This document shows positions 7,810 to 17,680 of a stretch of 64,000 nt of DNA, piece after piece. The translations under genes were made by a program, and so were the position numbers. A model generated the notes under the pieces. That model did not search any database and was not told the origin of the DNA. It worked only from the letters and a program-made list of their open reading frames with translations. The first letter of the stretch is position 1. Each line of letters begins with the position of its first letter. This stretch comes from Bacteroidota bacterium (GTDB lineage Bacteria; Bacteroidota; Bacteroidia; B-17B0; Aurantibacillaceae): NCBI GenBank assembly GCA_013298715.1, contig JAAFIQ010000012.1, positions 44,229 through 108,228 on the forward strand, read 5' to 3'.

Positions 7810-9795
7810 CTATTTAGGATATTCAATTCTTGCATGATAGATAGTCATTAATCGTTTTTTAAATATCTTTTTTACAACGGTAATGTCTTTAAAGGTGATA
7901 TCGGAATTGATTAATTGATTTTGCGAAATTTTGTAATCTATTATTTCATCTACAATATCGTTTATACTCAGTGCATCGTGTTGTTTTAAACTTCGCGATG
8001 CAGCTTCAACACCATCAGCCAGCATTAATACTGCTGTTTCTTTACTAAAAGGTATTGGTCCTCGGTACTTAAATTCATTTTTAATTTCTTCGGTTAACTC
8101 AGAGTTTTGTTTTTTGTATAAGTTTAAAAAGTAACCTACATGAGTAGTACCATGGTGTGTTCTTATAAAATCAATAATTGTTTCTGGTAATTTATTTTTC
8201 TTTGCCATTTCTATTCCAGCAATTACATGAGAAATAATAATCTTAGCACTCTCAAGCGGTTGCATTTCTTGGTGAGGGCTGTAATTGTTTCCTTGATTTT
8301 CTGTAAAAAACTTTGGATTTTTGATTTTACCGATATCATGGTACAACGCTCCGGTTCTCACCATTAAGGTATTTCCGCCAATATAGAAAATTGCTTCTTC
8401 GGCTAAATTTGCCACTTGTAAGCTGTGTTGAAAAGTGCCTGGTACCTCTTGCGAAAGTTGCCTCAGCAGCGGTTGATTCAAATCACATAACTCTAAGAGT
8501 CTAAAATCAGATATAAATCCAAATAATTTTTCTGACAAATAAATTAGTGGATACGATAATAGCACAAGCACAGAACTAATTACAAAAGGTAAATAATTAC
8601 TTATTTTAGTAATGCTATTATAATTACCAAACATGAGTTGATACGAAACGAATACCAGTAGATAGACAATTAAAACGATTAGCGAAGCATTAAGAATCTG
8701 TTGTCTTTTTCGCATTTCTGCAATTGCAAAAAGTGTTATTATGCCAGCAATAATTTGAAGAATAATAAACTCATACGCATTAGGAAGATAAAAAGCGCAA
8801 ATTAAAATTGCGAGTAAATGCGTAAAAAGTGCTGTTCTGCTATCAAAAAAAACACGAATAATAATTGGCAATACAGTAAACGGAATTGCTAAAATTAGCA
8901 AGTGGTATTTAAAACAAAAGTTGGTAATCACCACTTCAGTAAATAAACAAGCAAGTAAAAAAAATACTTGCTTATTTTGTCCAAATATAGTAGTTCTAAA
9001 AAACACCAAATAGCCGAGCAATAAGCCTAAAATGAGGCTCACCAAAACAAATTTTGCAAAAAGATTTAGGATACTTGATTTTTGCCCAGCCCTTTGTTGA
9101 AAATTATAATAATTAATTAAATACCTATTATTAGCAGTAAGGTTATCTCCATATTTTATTAATACATTTCCTTTTCTTAGAACAAAATTATAGGCCGATA
9201 AGGCTTTCATTTTTTCATTCAAAAAGTAGTTCGTTTTTTCTTTGTTTTGAAAGATTGAAATAGCCAAATAATTCGAAAAATTAATTGTATCAGTTTTTGG
9301 ATGATGAGTCTTTATAAAATTAATGGCTGAGGATAGTGTAAAATAATTGTAATAGATTAATGGCTCGGCAAAATTACCGCTTAACAAAATCATTTTTTTA
9401 TTTTTCCCATCTTCATCAATTTGTTCAATTATACCAGTTTTGTAAATACTATCAAAGCATCTAATCAACTCCTTTGTGTTTAGTTTATTTTTGAAGGTAG
9501 TTAATAAGTTGTTTTTTTTGAGTTTTAGTTCATCTGTTTTTTCCTCAAAAACAAGTGGGTTATTTTCTAAAATTTGCTGTTGTTCATTTTCCAGTTCTTT
9601 TTTTGATTTTGGAATCAGCAAATCTTCGTTAATAACCAAATCGTCATAATTCCAAACGGACTCGAACGGACCAACATTTATACTTTTTACAAGAAAACTT
9701 GGCAATAACCAAGCAATTATAAACGCAACGCACAGTGTAACTCCAATTTTAAAAACAAGATTATGTTTAGCTCTTAAAAATGTTAGAATTTTCAT
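7810..9795 (-). CDS. 7TM-HD family phosphohydrolase (PgpH-type, probable c-di-AMP phosphodiesterase)
   Basis: This 661-residue protein has an N-terminal helix, an extracytoplasmic domain (about 50-235), a block of about seven membrane helices (about 245-425) and a C-terminal HD domain. HD ligands are visible: FQHSLQV, LYHDIGKIKN, ISHVIAG, RTHHGTTH and LMLADGVEA. This architecture is that of PgpH, a membrane phosphodiesterase that hydrolyses c-di-AMP in Firmicutes. The same substrate is inferred here from architecture only. It is not overlapped by the polysaccharide genes and has its own spacing on both sides. Confidence 0.88.
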   Translation of the reverse strand: MKILTFLRAKHNLVFKIGVTLCVAFIIAWLLPSFLVKSINVGPFESVWNYDDLVINEDLLIPKSKKELENEQQQILENNPLVFEEKTDELKLKKNNLLTTFKNKLNTKELIRCFDSIYKTGIIEQIDEDGKNKKMILLSGNFAEPLIYYNYFTLSSAINFIKTHHPKTDTINFSNYLAISIFQNKEKTNYFLNEKMKALSAYNFVLRKGNVLIKYGDNLTANNRYLINYYNFQQRAGQKSSILNLFAKFVLVSLILGLLLGYLVFFRTTIFGQNKQVFFLLACLFTEVVITNFCFKYHLLILAIPFTVLPIIIRVFFDSRTALFTHLLAILICAFYLPNAYEFIILQIIAGIITLFAIAEMRKRQQILNASLIVLIVYLLVFVSYQLMFGNYNSITKISNYLPFVISSVLVLLSYPLIYLSEKLFGFISDFRLLELCDLNQPLLRQLSQEVPGTFQHSLQVANLAEEAIFYIGGNTLMVRTGALYHDIGKIKNPKFFTENQGNNYSPHQEMQPLESAKIIISHVIAGIEMAKKNKLPETIIDFIRTHHGTTHVGYFLNLYKKQNSELTEEIKNEFKYRGPIPFSKETAVLMLADGVEAASRSLKQHDALSINDIVDEIIDYKISQNQLINSDITFKDITVVKKIFKKRLMTIYHARIEYPK

Positions 9796-9920
9796 ACAAT
9801 AGCTAAAAGTAACTTTTATTAAGGCTATTAGCTAAATTGATGTATATTGTTTTTAACAAGCTTTTATTAATTGCTTTTTAAAATTAAAAAGTATATAATT
9901 GTATTAACAAATAAATTAGT

Positions 9921-10328
9921 ATGATAGCAATTAATGAGGTTTATACCCACGAATTTCAATTCTCTCAAGAAGAAGTAAATCAATTTGCGCAAGTAACAGG
10001 TGATAAAAATCCAGTGCACACAGATGCGGAGTACGCAGCAAAAACAATGTTTAAGAAGCCAATCATGCATGGCATGTTAAGCGCAAGTTTATTCAGCAAA
10101 GTATTTGGCACACTTTTTCCTGGTGAAGGAACAATTTATTTAAAACAAAGTTTAAATTTTTTAAAGCCAATGTACGTAGATGTGGCTTATGAGGCTGTTT
10201 TTAAAGTAAAAGAAGTTATTAAAGAAAAAAATAGAGCAATAGTAGAAACTGTGATTAAGGATAAAAACTCAGGTTTGATTTGTACCAGCGGCGAGGCCAC
10301 GGTAATGAACGTTGATAAAATTAAGTAA
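9921..10328 (+). CDS. MaoC-like (R)-specific enoyl-CoA hydratase
   Basis: This 135-residue hot-dog-fold protein contains the hydratase-2 signature TGDKNPVHTDAEYA, with the catalytic Asp (D28) and His (H33), then KPIMHGML. It should hydrate trans-2-enoyl-CoA or a related thioester to the (R)-3-hydroxyacyl form, as PhaJ does. No polyhydroxyalkanoate genes are nearby. It stands alone on the plus strand and converges with the UDP-glucuronate decarboxylase gene with only five bases between stops. Its substrate is uncertain. Confidence 0.88.
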   Translation: MIAINEVYTHEFQFSQEEVNQFAQVTGDKNPVHTDAEYAAKTMFKKPIMHGMLSASLFSKVFGTLFPGEGTIYLKQSLNFLKPMYVDVAYEAVFKVKEVIKEKNRAIVETVIKDKNSGLICTSGEATVMNVDKIK

Positions 10329-10333
10329 TTAAA

Positions 10334-11308
10334 TTATCCAAAACTTCTGTGTTCTACTTTGTTAAGTTCATCTGAACTTAATGATTTAAAATATTCATAC
10401 GTAATTTTTAAACCTTCGGCACGTTTTACTTTTGGTTCCCAATTTAAAATTTCTTTTGCTTTAGAAATATCTGGGCGCCGTTGTTTTGGATCATCTTTTG
10501 GCAAAGGTTTACTAATTAATTTTTGATTAGCTCCAGTTAATTTTAAAATCTCCTCACCAAATTCTTTAATTGTTATTTCATCTGGATTACCAACATTTAC
10601 AGGCAAATGATAGTTACTCAATAATAATCGGCAAATGCCTTCAACTAAATCATCTACAAAACAAAAACTACGAGTTTGACTTCCATCACCAAACATGGTT
10701 AAATTTTCGCCACGCAATGCTTGGCCAATAAATGCTGGTAACACACGCCCATCATTTAATCGCATACGTGGCCCATAAGTATTAAAAATTCTAACAATTC
10801 TTGTTTCTAAGCCATGCGCATCGTGGTAAGCCATGGCTAAGGCTTCCATAAAACGTTTGGCTTCGTCGTAGCAACCGCGTGGCCCAACAGGATTGACATT
10901 GCCCCAATACTCTTCGGTTTGAGGGTGCACGTGTGGGTCGCCATATACTTCGCTTGTAGAAGCAACCAATACACGAGCATTTTTTACACGCGCTAAACCT
11001 AAAACATTATGTGTACCCAACGAAGAAACTTTTAACGTTTGAATAGGAATTTTTAAATAATCTATTGGGCTAGCTGGCGATGCAAAATGTAGAATATAAT
11101 CTAACTCACCAGGTACATGAATAAATTTAGAAACATCGTGGTGGTAAAATTCAAATTCTTTTAGTTTGAATAAATGTTCTATGTTTTTTAAATCGCCGGT
11201 AATTAAGTTATCCATGCCAATAACATGGTATCCTTCTTTTATAAATCGATCGCACAAATGTGAGCCTAAAAAGCCCGCTGCACCTGTTATTAAAACTCTT
11301 TTTTGCAT
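10334..11308 (-). CDS. UDP-glucuronate decarboxylase (UDP-xylose synthase)
   Basis: This extended SDR protein of 324 residues has the NAD-binding [10 protein letters not shown] at the N-terminus, the Ser-Tyr-Lys catalytic set (STSE at about 118, Y147 and K151 in CYDEAKR), and [11 protein letters not shown] followed by [13 protein letters not shown], characteristic of UDP-xylose synthases. It converts UDP-glucuronate to UDP-xylose. The gene encoding the enzyme that makes UDP-glucuronate lies directly upstream, so the pair forms a complete UDP-glucose to UDP-xylose path for the polysaccharide. Confidence 0.92.
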   Translation of the reverse strand: MQKRVLITGAAGFLGSHLCDRFIKEGYHVIGMDNLITGDLKNIEHLFKLKEFEFYHHDVSKFIHVPGELDYILHFASPASPIDYLKIPIQTLKVSSLGTHNVLGLARVKNARVLVASTSEVYGDPHVHPQTEEYWGNVNPVGPRGCYDEAKRFMEALAMAYHDAHGLETRIVRIFNTYGPRMRLNDGRVLPAFIGQALRGENLTMFGDGSQTRSFCFVDDLVEGICRLLLSNYHLPVNVGNPDEITIKEFGEEILKLTGANQKLISKPLPKDDPKQRRPDISKAKEILNWEPKVKRAEGLKITYEYFKSLSSDELNKVEHRSFG

Positions 11309-11365
11309 ATTGTTGATTAATTTCTTTATATACTTTTTATTTTCTGTAAAATCATTTTTTAACGA

Positions 11366-12688
11366 TTACCTTGTTTTAACCCCAATACAATAATAATCAA
11401 AACCTAAATTTTTCATATCGTTTGTATCAAATATATTTCGCCCATCAAAAATTACTTTATTATTTAAGCGGGCTGCAACATCTGTAAAATTAGGTACTCT
11501 AAACTCAGGCCATTCGGTTACAATTAATAAAGCATCTGCATTATTCAAGGTATCATACATGTTGTTTGAATAAGAAATGGTATCGCCTAAAATACGTTGT
11601 GCCTCGTGTTGCGCTACCGGATCGTAAGCAACCACACTTGCTCCTGCTTTTAATAATTTTTCAATAATAACTAAGCTTGGTGCTTCGCGCATGTCATCTG
11701 TTTTAGGTTTAAAGGATAAGCCCCACAAAGCAAAGGTTTTTCCTTTTAGGTTATTGTTGAAATGGGTACGCACTTTATTAAACAGCACTTCTTTTTGCGA
11801 ATCGTTCACTTCCTCAACCGCATTTAAAATACGCATATTATAATTATTTTCTTTTGCGGTTTTTATGAGTGCTTTTACATCTTTAGGAAAACAACTCCCA
11901 CCATACCCAACACCGGGATAAATAAATTTATTTCCAATTCTTGTGTCGCTTCCAATGCCTTTACGAACCATGTTTACATCTGCACCCATAATTTCGCACA
12001 GGTTTGCAACATCGTTCATAAAACTAATTTTTGTAGCAAGCATAGCATTTGCGGCGTACTTAGTCATTTCTGCACTTGGTATATCCATAAAAATTATTGG
12101 ATGTCCGTTTAACAAAAATGGTTTGTACAAACGTTTCATGATATCTTCTGCCTCAGCACTATCAATGCCTACAACAATTCTATCGGGTTTCATAAAATCT
12201 TCAATAGCCGCACCTTCTTTTAAAAATTCCGGATTGGATGAAACGTAATATTTTATTTTTACACCACGTTTATCCAATTGTGCTTGTAATGCATTCCTTA
12301 CTTTTTCAGCAGTACCAACTGGTACAGTAGATTTTGTTACAACAACTAACGGTTTTTGCATATGCTCGCCAATAGCCGAGGCCACTGCTAAAACGTATTT
12401 TAAATCCGCACTTCCATCTTCATCAGGTGGTGTACCAACGGCAATAAAGGCAACTTCGGCATCTATTAAACTCTCTTGTAAAGAATTTGTAAAATGCAAT
12501 CTGTTTTTTTGTACATTCCGCAGAACCATTTCTTCGAGTCCTGGTTCGTAAATTGGTAAAATACCTTTTTGTAAATTTTCAATTTTTTTAATGTCTATAT
12601 CAACACATGTTACATCTACACCAACCTCGCTAAAGCAAGTGCCTGTAACCAAACCAACATATCCTGTTCCTATTACTGAAATTTTCAT
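11366..12688 (-). CDS. ugd: UDP-glucose 6-dehydrogenase
   Basis: The 440-residue protein opens with the Rossmann motif GTGYVGLVTGTC. It shows the central VVTKSTVPVGT, SNPEFLKEG, and the catalytic Cys in GGSCFPKD (about residue 270), then ALWGLSFKPKTDDMREAPS of the C-terminal domain. It oxidises UDP-glucose to UDP-glucuronate with two NAD. Its start overlaps the preceding aminotransferase stop by four bases. The decarboxylase follows after 57 bases, so the three genes probably form one operon for nucleotide-sugar supply. Confidence 0.95.
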   Translation of the reverse strand: MKISVIGTGYVGLVTGTCFSEVGVDVTCVDIDIKKIENLQKGILPIYEPGLEEMVLRNVQKNRLHFTNSLQESLIDAEVAFIAVGTPPDEDGSADLKYVLAVASAIGEHMQKPLVVVTKSTVPVGTAEKVRNALQAQLDKRGVKIKYYVSSNPEFLKEGAAIEDFMKPDRIVVGIDSAEAEDIMKRLYKPFLLNGHPIIFMDIPSAEMTKYAANAMLATKISFMNDVANLCEIMGADVNMVRKGIGSDTRIGNKFIYPGVGYGGSCFPKDVKALIKTAKENNYNMRILNAVEEVNDSQKEVLFNKVRTHFNNNLKGKTFALWGLSFKPKTDDMREAPSLVIIEKLLKAGASVVAYDPVAQHEAQRILGDTISYSNNMYDTLNNADALLIVTEWPEFRVPNFTDVAARLNNKVIFDGRNIFDTNDMKNLGFDYYCIGVKTR

Positions 12689-13821
12689 TTTACTAATTCT
12701 AATACGGTTGTTGTAATGTAATTTAAAGTTTCTTCATCTAATTCTGTATGCATTGGCAACGATAATACACAGGCGCATAATTTTTCTGTCACCGGAAAAT
12801 CACCTGATTTGTATCTGTTACTTTTATAAGCATTTTGTTCGTGCAATGGAATAGGGTAGTATATCATTGCTGGCACGCCACGTTCTTGCAATTGCTCTCT
12901 TAATTTGGTTCTATCAACGTTTACAAGTTGTAAGGTGTATTGATGAAACACATGATTAGAGTGCTTTACGCGTGTTGGGATTTTTAATTTGGGATGATTA
13001 GCAAATGCTTTGTCATAAAAACTTGCGGCGCTGTTGCGGGCTGCAGCGTATTTATCCAAATGTTTTAATTTTGCATTTAATACAACGGCTTGTATTGTAT
13101 CTAATCGTGAATTAACACCCAATACATCATGAACATACTGCACACTTTGCCCATGATGTGCAATCATTTTTAATTTTTTTGCAAGTACTTCATCATTGGT
13201 ATAAATTGCGCCACCATCGCCATAACAGCCTAAATTTTTACTAGGGAAGAAGGATGTACAACCTATGGTACCAATAGTTCCGGCTTTTGCTTTAGTACCA
13301 TTAGTAAAAATATAATCTGCGCCAATTGCTTGCGCCACATCTTCAATTACAAATAAATTATGTTTTTCTGCTAATGTCATTATGCGTTCCATATTGGCAC
13401 ATTGCCCAAATAAATGAACTGGCACAATGGCTTTTGTTTTGGGAGTAATCGCTTTTTCAATGGCTTCAACATCTATATCAAACGTATCAGGATATACATC
13501 TACTAAAACAGGTGTAAGTCCTAATAAACCTATCACTTCAGCAGTTGCAACATAAGTAAAACTTGCTGTAATAACTTCATCGCCAGGTTTTAAATCCAAT
13601 GCCATCATTGCTATTTGCAACGCATCGGTACCGTTGGCACATGGTATAACGTGTTTTACGTTTAAGTATTTTTCTAAATTAGCCTGAAATTCTTTTACAG
13701 CTGGTCCGTTTATAAAAGCAGTTGTATTAATTACTTCTTGTATGCCAGAATCAATTTCTGATTTAATTTTTTCATATTGACTTTTTAAGTCAACCATTTG
13801 AATTTTTTTATTAAGCACCAT
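12685..13821 (-). CDS. DegT/DnrJ/EryC1 family sugar aminotransferase
   Basis: This 378-residue PLP enzyme of fold type I has CANGTDALQIAM (phosphate-binding), DVAQAIGA (Asp-x-x-Gln) and the PLP lysine in FFPSKNLGCYGDGGAI (K195), all typical of the DegT/WbpE family. It transfers an amino group from glutamate to a keto-sugar nucleotide. It may act on a UDP-3-keto-GlcNAc-uronate-like substrate as WbpE does, but that cannot be determined. A second Met (residue 9) before VDLKSQY is an equally plausible start. Confidence 0.9.
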   Translation of the reverse strand: MVLNKKIQMVDLKSQYEKIKSEIDSGIQEVINTTAFINGPAVKEFQANLEKYLNVKHVIPCANGTDALQIAMMALDLKPGDEVITASFTYVATAEVIGLLGLTPVLVDVYPDTFDIDVEAIEKAITPKTKAIVPVHLFGQCANMERIMTLAEKHNLFVIEDVAQAIGADYIFTNGTKAKAGTIGTIGCTSFFPSKNLGCYGDGGAIYTNDEVLAKKLKMIAHHGQSVQYVHDVLGVNSRLDTIQAVVLNAKLKHLDKYAAARNSAASFYDKAFANHPKLKIPTRVKHSNHVFHQYTLQLVNVDRTKLREQLQERGVPAMIYYPIPLHEQNAYKSNRYKSGDFPVTEKLCACVLSLPMHTELDEETLNYITTTVLELVK

Positions 13822-13884
13822 ATTAAAAATGAATAGCGAATATACGAATTAAAAACATTTGCTAAATTGTTCTTTAGTTCTAAT

Positions 13885-14295
13885 TTAGACAAAAAACGGC
13901 GCCAACGCATTTGTGAACCATATCGGCACTTTACAGGGTCTGTTCGTGGTTTTATCAACACAAACCAAGGTTACTAAACCATCGTTTAATAACTCACCTT
14001 TTTGATTATGACATTCGTAAATAAAGGTTATTCTTACGCCAGTAAAATTTTCTTTAATTGTAGTTGTAATCGTTATTTCATCGTCGTAATAAGCTGGTTT
14101 TTTGTAATTAATTTTTAATTCGCTAACTGGTAATAAAATTCCTCTCTCTTCCACATCTTTATAACTAAAGCCTAATTGCCTAATTGCTTCAACACGGCCA
14201 ACTTCGTAATACTGCGCATAAATACCGTAGTAGGCATAACCCATTTGATCGGTTTCGCCATACCGTACTCTTAATTTTGTTTTTGAAACTAACAT
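13885..14295 (-). CDS. acyl-CoA thioesterase, YbgC/FadM (4HBT) family
   Basis: This 136-residue single hot-dog domain carries RYGETDQMGYAYYGIYAQYYEVGR. This has the active-site Asp (in ETDQMG) and the helix motif typical of the 4-hydroxybenzoyl-CoA thioesterase family (YbgC, FadM). It hydrolyses acyl-CoA thioesters in the cytoplasm. The chain-length preference is not evident. It lies upstream of the sugar aminotransferase gene on the same strand with a 63-base gap, probably as a separate unit. Confidence 0.87.
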   Translation of the reverse strand: MLVSKTKLRVRYGETDQMGYAYYGIYAQYYEVGRVEAIRQLGFSYKDVEERGILLPVSELKINYKKPAYYDDEITITTTIKENFTGVRITFIYECHNQKGELLNDGLVTLVCVDKTTNRPCKVPIWFTNALAPFFV

Positions 14296-14371
14296 ATTAA
14301 AAAGTAAAGCTAAGATTAATTATTTCTGAAAAAAATTTGTTTCAATTACTTTTTAATAAATTTACCTTGCA

Positions 14372-15097
14372 ATGAAAAAACATTTTTATTTTATAATTAT
14401 AACCTTAGTTGGGTGTAATAAATTTTATTCTCCGGTTACAACCAACGCCTCACATGTTACGACTAACAAGGCAACTGCAAATTCTAGTTCGGATAAATTA
14501 ATTTCTACCTACAAATTTAAAGTAGATAGTATTACAAACATAGTTATTGCAAAAAGCGATTCTGTTTTTACCAAAGATAATTACCCATCCACACTCGGCA
14601 ATTTTTGCTGTGATGCATTACATTTTATTTCAAAAGAAAAATGCAGTTTAACACCAGATTTGGTAATACTTAATAAAGGCGGCTTGCGGATTAATTTACC
14701 TAAAGGAGATATAAAGGTAAAGACTATCTTTGAGTTGATGCCGTTTGAAAATGAATTGGTGGTATGCAAAGTAAGAGGCGAAGACATATTGAAATCATTG
14801 CCAACACTGCTTGAGAAGAAGGCAGCATTTTTTGGTTTTCAAATAACTGAATCAAAAGAAAAACAGGTTACTTGTAAAATAAATAACCAAACAATTAATC
14901 CAAACCAAATTTATTTAATTGCTACAAGCGATTATTTAGCCACTGGCGGCGATAATTACACCATGTTTCAAAATTCAAATTTTACAAACTGCAAAATAAA
15001 AATTAGAGATGCATTTATTGATTATTGCAAGCATTTCACCAATCAAAACAAATCTATAAAACCTTATTCCGATGAGCGCTACAAAACAATTAACTAG
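14372..15097 (+). CDS. 5'-nucleotidase C-terminal (substrate-binding) domain lipoprotein
   Basis: The 241-residue protein has a lipoprotein signal (LVGC, Cys15). The rest matches only the C-terminal domain of UshA-type 5'-nucleotidases: STLGNFCCDAL, LVILNKGGLR, and the late TGGDNYTMF loop that contacts the nucleoside base. It has no metal-binding domain. The catalytic domain is encoded by the next gene, whose start lies inside the last 26 bases of this one. The two proteins probably form a two-chain enzyme outside the cytoplasm that dephosphorylates nucleotides. Confidence 0.88.
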   Translation: MKKHFYFIIITLVGCNKFYSPVTTNASHVTTNKATANSSSDKLISTYKFKVDSITNIVIAKSDSVFTKDNYPSTLGNFCCDALHFISKEKCSLTPDLVILNKGGLRINLPKGDIKVKTIFELMPFENELVVCKVRGEDILKSLPTLLEKKAAFFGFQITESKEKQVTCKINNQTINPNQIYLIATSDYLATGGDNYTMFQNSNFTNCKIKIRDAFIDYCKHFTNQNKSIKPYSDERYKTIN

Positions 15098-16016
15098 AAA
15101 GGATTTTATAAAATACGCGCTTGGTACAGGTGCTTCGTTAATGGCCTTACCAAGCTTTGCTCAAAATAATTTGTTGCAAGAAAAAGGTTTTACTACACTC
15201 ACTATTCTTTACACAAATGACCAGCATAGTAGGATTGAACCATTTCCTGAAAACGACGCAAAATACCCAAACGAAGGAGGTTTTGCTAAACGCGCGTCAA
15301 TAATTGAAGAGGTTAGAAAACAAAATAAAAATGTTTTGTTGTTAGATGCTGGCGATATTTTTCAAGGCACACCTTACTTTAATTATTACCAAGGCGAAGT
15401 AGAATACAAATTAATGAGCATGATGGGGTACGACGCCACAACCTTTGGTAATCATGATTTTGACTTAGGTTGCGCAAATGTAGTTAAGCAACAGCAGCAC
15501 GCTAATTTTGATTTTATAAATTGTAATTATAATTTTTCTGCAACAGATTTGAATAAAAATAAAAAAATTAAAAACTATAAAATTTATAAAAAAGGTAATT
15601 TAAAAATTGGTGTACTTGGAGTTGGCATTGATTTAAACGGACTTGTGGATAAAAGACAAACGCAAGGATTAGAGTATTTGAATCCAATTGAGAAGGCAAA
15701 TTATTATGCAAACATTTTAAAGAATGATGAAAAATGCGACTACGTGATTTGCTTATCGCACCTAGGATACACGTATCCAGATAAAAAAGTTTCGGATTGT
15801 GTTTTGGCAGAAGAAACAGAAAATATTGATTTAATTATCGGTGGTCATACGCATACTTTTTTAGAAAATTTAGTTGAGAAGAAAAATAAAATTGGGAAAC
15901 TTGTGCAAATTACGCAAATGGGCTGGGCTGGTATTTGGTTAGGAAAAATAGAAATTACCTTCTCTTCTATTAATAAAAAATTATTACAAAACAATAGTCC
16001 GCACAAAATAAATTAG
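15072..16016 (+). CDS. 5'-nucleotidase catalytic (metallophosphatase) domain protein
   Basis: This 314-residue calcineurin-like phosphoesterase has all metal-site motifs: YTNDQHSR (Asp-x-His), DAGDIFQG, GNHDFDLG, CLSHLGY and GGHTHTF. The N-terminus TRKDFIKYALGTGASLMA resembles a Tat signal with Arg-Lys in place of the twin Arg, ending at PSFAQ. It corresponds to the N-terminal half of UshA, with the other half encoded by the overlapping upstream gene. The likely role is extracytoplasmic nucleotide dephosphorylation for phosphate and nucleoside uptake. Confidence 0.9.
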   Translation: MSATKQLTRKDFIKYALGTGASLMALPSFAQNNLLQEKGFTTLTILYTNDQHSRIEPFPENDAKYPNEGGFAKRASIIEEVRKQNKNVLLLDAGDIFQGTPYFNYYQGEVEYKLMSMMGYDATTFGNHDFDLGCANVVKQQQHANFDFINCNYNFSATDLNKNKKIKNYKIYKKGNLKIGVLGVGIDLNGLVDKRQTQGLEYLNPIEKANYYANILKNDEKCDYVICLSHLGYTYPDKKVSDCVLAEETENIDLIIGGHTHTFLENLVEKKNKIGKLVQITQMGWAGIWLGKIEITFSSINKKLLQNNSPHKIN

Positions 16017-16088
16017 GGTAGAGTAAAAAATTTCTATCTACCAAATAAAAAATTTTAATTTTTATATATTTTTTTTCGGCTTTTTTTG

Positions 16089-16119
16089 TTGCAAACACAA
16101 ATAATCGCATTATATTTAC
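16089..16119 (+). promoter_or_regulatory. putative dnaA promoter
   Basis: TTG (16089-16091) is followed after 19 bases by TATATTTAC (16111-16119), close to the Bacteroidota consensus TAnnTTTG. The predicted start is about 60 bases before the dnaA ATG. No 9-mer DnaA box (TTATCCACA type) was seen by eye in this intergenic stretch. Confidence 0.5.
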
Positions 16120-16188
16120 AAACACGAAATTGTTAACTATTACAAACAACAATATTTTAATAACTATTTAAAGAACATTTTAATAATC

Positions 16189-17628
16189 ATGACGAAAGAA
16201 AAAACAGCAGAGCAGGTATGGAACAATTGCCTTGATATTATTAAAGATAACGTAAACCAACAAAATTTTAAAACATGGTTTGAACCAATAAAACCAATTA
16301 AGTTAGCAAATCAAGTTTTAACCATTCAAGTACCATCACAGTTTTTTTATGAATGGTTAGAAGAACATTACATAACATTAATCAAAAAAGTAATTAAAAA
16401 AGAATTAGGCGCCGAAGGAAAATTAGAATACAATATCATAATGGATAACGCTTCAGGAAAAACCGAAACGCCTATCACTTTTAAATTACCTAACATTAGT
16501 ACCAATTTAAAAAATCCTCACGTGAACATGCCTATTGATGTTAATAACAGTTCAATTCGCAATCCGTTTGTAATTCCAGGTTTAAAAAAGGTACAAGTAG
16601 AATCGCAGTTAAATCCAAATTATAGTTTTGATAATTTTGTTGAAGGCGATTGTAATCGTTTGGCGAGAAGTGCTGGTTTTGCAGTTTCTCAAAAGCCAGG
16701 AGGAAATGCCTTTAACCCGTTATTATTGTACGGTGGAGTAGGTCTAGGAAAAACCCACTTAGCTCAAGCAATTGGCATTGAAGTGAAAAAGAATTTCCCG
16801 AATAAAACTGTACTTTACGTTCAGTCAGAAAAATTTATTACACAATTTATTGAAGCAACAAAAAATAATAACACAAATGATTTTATTCATTTCTATCAAA
16901 TGATAGATGTGTTGATTATTGACGATGTACAATACTTTGCCGGTAAAGAAAAAACGCAAGATGTGTTTTTCCATATCTTCAACCATTTGCATCAATTAGG
17001 TAAACAAATTATTTTAACGGCAGATAGAGCTCCTGTTGATATTCAAGGAATTGAACAACGTTTATTGTCTCGTTTTAAATGGGGCTTAAGCGCAGATTTA
17101 CAAGCACCTGCACTAGAAACTAGAATTGCTATCCTAGATAAAAAAGTATACAACGAAGGTATTCAATTACCAAAAGAAGTAAACGAATACTTGGCTTATA
17201 GTATTACCACAAATGTTAGAGAATTAGAAGGGGCTTTAATTTCATTATTAGCACAAAGTAGTTTAAATAAAAAAATAATTACTTTGGAGTTGGCTAAAAA
17301 CATGATTGATAAGTTTGTAAAAAGCACAGCTCGTGAGGTTTCTATTGATTACATACAAAAAGTGGTTTGCGATTATTTTGATTTACAAATTGATACTATG
17401 AAATCAAAAACGCGTAAACGTGAAGTTGTACAAGCACGTCAAATAGCCATGTTTTTTGCGAAAAGTATGACCAAATCGAGCTTAGCAACCATAGGTATGC
17501 ACTGCGGCGGAAAAGATCACGCAACCGTTTTGCACGCTTGCCGTACTGTAAATAATTTAATGGATACGGATAAACGTTTTAAAGCCTATATTGAAGAGTT
17601 AGAGAAAAAAATTAGTATTAGTAACTAG
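16189..17628 (+). CDS. dnaA: chromosomal replication initiator protein DnaA
   Basis: This 479-residue protein has the four DnaA regions: an N-terminal DnaB-interaction domain (about 1-85), a variable linker, an AAA+ domain with Walker A GGVGLGKTH (about 182-190) and Walker B VLIIDDVQ (about 243-250), and a C-terminal DNA-binding domain with the signature CGGKDHATVLHAC. It binds DnaA boxes and opens the origin. Its neighbours are a nucleotidase and a glycosyltransferase rather than dnaN or rpmH, so the classic dnaA-dnaN origin block is absent. A strong terminator follows. Confidence 0.97.
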   Translation: MTKEKTAEQVWNNCLDIIKDNVNQQNFKTWFEPIKPIKLANQVLTIQVPSQFFYEWLEEHYITLIKKVIKKELGAEGKLEYNIIMDNASGKTETPITFKLPNISTNLKNPHVNMPIDVNNSSIRNPFVIPGLKKVQVESQLNPNYSFDNFVEGDCNRLARSAGFAVSQKPGGNAFNPLLLYGGVGLGKTHLAQAIGIEVKKNFPNKTVLYVQSEKFITQFIEATKNNNTNDFIHFYQMIDVLIIDDVQYFAGKEKTQDVFFHIFNHLHQLGKQIILTADRAPVDIQGIEQRLLSRFKWGLSADLQAPALETRIAILDKKVYNEGIQLPKEVNEYLAYSITTNVRELEGALISLLAQSSLNKKIITLELAKNMIDKFVKSTAREVSIDYIQKVVCDYFDLQIDTMKSKTRKREVVQARQIAMFFAKSMTKSSLATIGMHCGGKDHATVLHACRTVNNLMDTDKRFKAYIEELEKKISISN

Positions 17629-17648
17629 TTAACCTTAATAAGTTTAAG

Positions 17649-17680
17649 AGCCCTTCGATTTAACGAAGGGCTTTTTTGTT
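17649..17680 (+). terminator. Rho-independent terminator after dnaA
   Basis: A 9-base stem (AGCCCTTCG / CGAAGGGCT) with an ATTTAA loop is followed by a T-run. It lies 20 bases after the dnaA stop and separates it from the glycosyltransferase. Confidence 0.9.
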
